From assembly GCA_032718475.1 (NCBI GenBank), contig JAUCBJ010002799.1, positions 1 through 60,402 on the forward strand: a stretch of DNA of 60,402 bases, in the 5' to 3' direction. Below are positions 57,700 to 60,402 of the stretch, one piece after another (position 1 is the first letter of the stretch; the number at the start of each line of letters is the position of its first letter). The translations under genes and the position numbers were made by a program. Source of the stretch: Nemertoderma westbladi. Taxonomy: Eukaryota; Xenacoelomorpha; Nemertodermatida; Nemertodermatidae. The notes beneath the pieces are model-generated. The model saw nothing but the letters and a program-made list of their open reading frames with translations, ran no database searches and had not been told where the DNA came from.

Positions 57700-59034
57700 T
57701 AATTGCCTGAAACATATAAGGCTAGCCTGATTTGTAGGTCGCCTACCAGTCGCAGGTCGCTCAGTTCAGGCAATTTCTTTGGATGCCAATTTGTTCGCGC
57801 TTTCAGACCTTTGGCAGTTTAACCCGCCAAATTAGAATGTCTTCTAGATAATAAATCTGCTTTTAGTCTATGACAAGTATTTGATTCACTACACTAGTCG
57901 AAACCAATCCGTGCGCGACCATTCACCCGCTGGAGATTCCCGGGAGATTGGGTTCGACGGTTTAATTTTATTGCTATGTAAGCTATGTATTATTCGACTG
58001 ACAGTATTATATAATCTCTGACAATATTATTCACCTTCGGGAATATTAACAGTTCCTTTAGGACGTGGCGCTTTATCTACATAAACAGAGTTATGACTTA
58101 AACTACTCACAACGATATGGCTTAATTATAATTCACATATATGGCGCATTCTTTAGGAATGCTTCTTTAACAGACTCACTCATACACAATGCTGCACAAT
58201 ACTGCACACTAATCTGCCGATCTTCACTGATTTTAGTCACATATAAAAGGAACACAGACTGGCTCATGTAGGGTCTATCAAATAACATTGGATTCACTTC
58301 AAACCACTTTAACATAAGTCACAATCGTTTATCTGTAACCCTTCTCTCTTACCTTCGGTATATCAAGAACATTGGGTTTCGGGGTTGTTTATCGTTATTC
58401 CAAATATAATAATTCATCAACCATATTATGAAGAACTGACCGCAAATAGCAGTATAAAACAACAACTGAACACTGATTGTTACGAGTTTGCAATGTTTCA
58501 GCAGTCAGGATGTATGATCAGTTAGCAGTAGTCTTTAGGTATGTTAAATTGCAGTTAAAGGATATATGCCCTTTATAATTAAACCTACTAGTGTACGACT
58601 AAAAAGCAGTACAGCACAAAAATACTTCCAAGCCGTTCTTTCTTTGGCTCAAGACTGAATGAAAACACTGCACATAGGCATTGCGTCATTTCTCGGAAAT
58701 TTTCTGTACAAGGAGCCACAAAAACGCTCTCATTGGCTGACTGAACTGAGAGACGCCGTAGAACAAAGGAAATCAACACGTATGAATGTCAGCTGTTAAC
58801 CGTAGTCATAGTAACTACTGTTCAAGAGTAGCTATCACCCTTTTGCGTCACGAATTGCCATAGAATCATAAAATATGCCTTTCACAGTACACATACGGAG
58901 GAAATAGGTCTTAGATCCTCTAAAAACACCGATACAGCAATAATACGGTCTCTTACACTTATTAAATCAACTACAGAGTATTTTAATGTAAGAGATAATA
59001 AAAATAACGGGGCAATTCAGCAAAGGCTTTTACA
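57700..59034 (-). repeat. 3' LTR of a second, diverged BEL/Pao element
   Basis: On the minus strand it starts TGTAAAAGCC at 59034, right after CCATTTTCTGGGAGCGG, the same context as the LTR start at 51346. Further along, GCGCCACGTCCTAAAGGAAC, TTGTCAGAGATTATA and GGTTAAACTGC.AAAGGTCT match the first element's LTR in order. Divergence is much higher than between the two LTRs of element 1. The far end (about 57700-57780) is not resolved. Confidence 0.75.
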
Positions 59035-59112
59035 CCGCTCCCAGAAAATGGGATTTTCAGTCTATAAAATATAAAAATCACAGTTTCTAAAACACAAAGA
59101 TACTCTAAACAG

Positions 59113-59328
59113 TTAGTCTTTCTTGCGCGGACGGCGTTTACGCAGTTTTTTGAGGCTAGCAAGAGTCTTTTTCTCTTTGGGGGGAGCCACTTTACTAGGA
59201 GGGCCATAACTCCTGGGTGAAGGGTGCAATATGATTGCATCAGAAGGTGTAGGATTGTGGTCGAGGTATCTGCCGCCTCGATCTGCTTCTCCTCGAGCTG
59301 ATTTTCCTCCGCTCGTAGCTGGATACGT
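59113..59328 (-). CDS. 3' coding tail of the second BEL/Pao element
   Basis: The 71-codon open frame ends in TAA at 59113 and reads SDAIILHPSPRSYGPPSKVA and LASLKKLRKRRPRKKD. It is homologous to the tail at 50959-51267. It is opened on the left by an in-frame TGA at 59329-59331, so it is either broken or joined by another route to the rest of the polyprotein. A longer ORF in another frame across this region is a shadow. Confidence 0.6.
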   Translation of the reverse strand, partial: TYPATSGGKSARGEADRGGRYLDHNPTPSDAIILHPSPRSYGPPSKVAPPKEKKTLASLKKLRKRRPRKKD

Positions 59329-59334
59329 TCATCC

Positions 59335-60221
59335 AAAAACTCTCGCAGAGAATAGGATCGTCCAAGTTCGATAACTTCTTAGAGATTCTGGATTTCCCAA
59401 TCGAATTGAGATAAGGCCAATTCGTTTATCGATTGGACTCACTGTTATAACTTACGTTTATCTGAACAAACGCAGGCTTCCCTTTTGATCTTTATAAAAT
59501 AGCGTTTAACTCGTTTCGTACAACGCTCTCCTTCACCTTGATGAGGGGTTGTATCGCGTTAAACGTGGACGACCATACGGTTGGATAGTGATATTAGGTG
59601 TCCGCGTCACAATCCGGCTAGGTAAGATGGACGGCTAGCTAGAAATCACTGTAGGAGTGTTACCGATTAATTGTTAGGGTAGCACTAGATCTTGAACAGT
59701 GAATACCGTCCGCGAGGATCCGCGACACCACCAGGATCGCAGGTCTGAGGTCCAACTAAGGAATGAGGAGGTTTGACCGAGTATTCCGGGACTCTGATCG
59801 TAGGTTTACTCCAGGATCGTTCGAGCCGAGTGAGCATAGGTGATACGTCAACAAGTTTCGGTTTACGTGGATGTTTATGTCTTTCCGTTTATTAGTTGGG
59901 TCTAGGGCATTTATCGTCATAATACCAAAGACGCACGTCTGGTAGGGTAAACGCGGGTGATATTTGTTTGTTGTTACAATGCTTCTATCAAGAATTCCAA
60001 ATATACGTTGGAGTTACCGCGTCCATTTGTTTCTTTAGTGTCTTTTCTTTAGAGTCGATTTCGAATAGAATTTTCGCATTCGAATTTCAGTTTATGGTTC
60101 CGACTCCGCTGGGCAGGATATATAGTCGACATAGTCCGTATTGTGTAAATCGATAGGATGACCAGTAGTTAAGAAGCCCATATACGTACCATTACGCCGC
60201 GTATATCGAGCAGCGAATTTT
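59335..60221 (-). other. Internal region of the second BEL/Pao element, no stable frame
   Basis: Compared with the flanks this 0.9 kb is richer in CG dinucleotides. I see no long frame or known domain. It could be a 3' non-coding segment or decayed polyprotein. Confidence 0.4.
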
Positions 60222-60402
60222 CTATAGTCTAACTCGCGCGAGCTGCTCTTGGGACATTGGCGGTTCGATATAACGACCATCGTCCTCCGCAGCAGTTGGA
60301 CTAACGTCGCCGCGTATTAAGCTATCAACAAACGCTTGCAAAAGTAGAGTATATCGCTCCCCGATACCAAGACCATCTTCTATCAACTCCGTCATATCTG
60401 CT
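60222..60402 (-). CDS. C-terminal end of an ORF entering from the right edge
   Basis: A minus-strand frame is open from the window edge to TAG at 60222. It has an internal ATG at 60395 followed by TELIEDGLGIGERYTLLLQA and ends MSQEQLARVRL. It is upstream of the BEL tail and LTR on the same strand, so it probably belongs to the same element. No domain is recognised. Confidence 0.4.
   Translation of the reverse strand, partial: ADMTELIEDGLGIGERYTLLLQAFVDSLIRGDVSPTAAEDDGRYIEPPMSQEQLARVRL

Noticed and set aside
58983-59336. 117-codon minus-strand ORF at the BEL tail
   Set aside because: Comparison with the first element shows that the conserved frame is a different one (ending at 59113); this ORF is a shadow that reads on into the LTR.

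Overview
The window is animal nuclear DNA, most likely from an invertebrate. It is AT-rich, dense in transposable elements, has long introns with GT-AG junctions, and carries minisatellites, tRNA-derived repeats and four or more lineages of non-LTR reverse transcriptase. I cannot name the species. There are no bacterial operons, RNA operons or CRISPR arrays.

Layout. 1-4164 (minus): a GC-rich reading frame of at least 1186 codons that runs off the left edge. Upstream of it is a roughly 600-base leader or LTR-like segment that begins TGTTAG exactly where an RTE-like retrotransposon is cut. 4165-7656: two head-to-tail RTE-like copies, the first with an intact reverse transcriptase frame, the second broken and carrying a 96-base nested insertion. 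7722-8042: eight copies of a 41-base repeat. 10.7-11.65 kb: a 42/45-base minisatellite with higher-order structure.

14.5-32.5 kb (minus): four coding exons of a host immunoglobulin-superfamily gene. A signal-peptide exon lies at 32.4 kb, and three phase-1 Ig exons lie at 16.28, 15.11 and 14.72 kb. The first intron is about 16 kb and is filled with retrotransposon pieces and a hAT-like element. 33-46 kb is mostly gene-free, with decayed RTE relics, a 1.1 kb RTE copy (41.4-42.5 kb) and a 598-base foldback element.

46.6-52.5 kb: a BEL/Pao LTR retrotransposon with both LTRs. Its gag and protease are recognisable but carry stops, and most of pol is missing. In place of the missing part sits a 245-base antisense fragment of the RTE family. 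53-55.4 kb: a segment bounded by 54-base inverted repeats that contains the C-terminal end of another LINE protein. 57.7-60.4 kb (minus): the 3' end of a second, diverged BEL/Pao relative.

The only host gene I can support is the Ig-family gene. Almost everything else recognisable is mobile DNA at different stages of decay, with several nested insertions that give a relative order of events.
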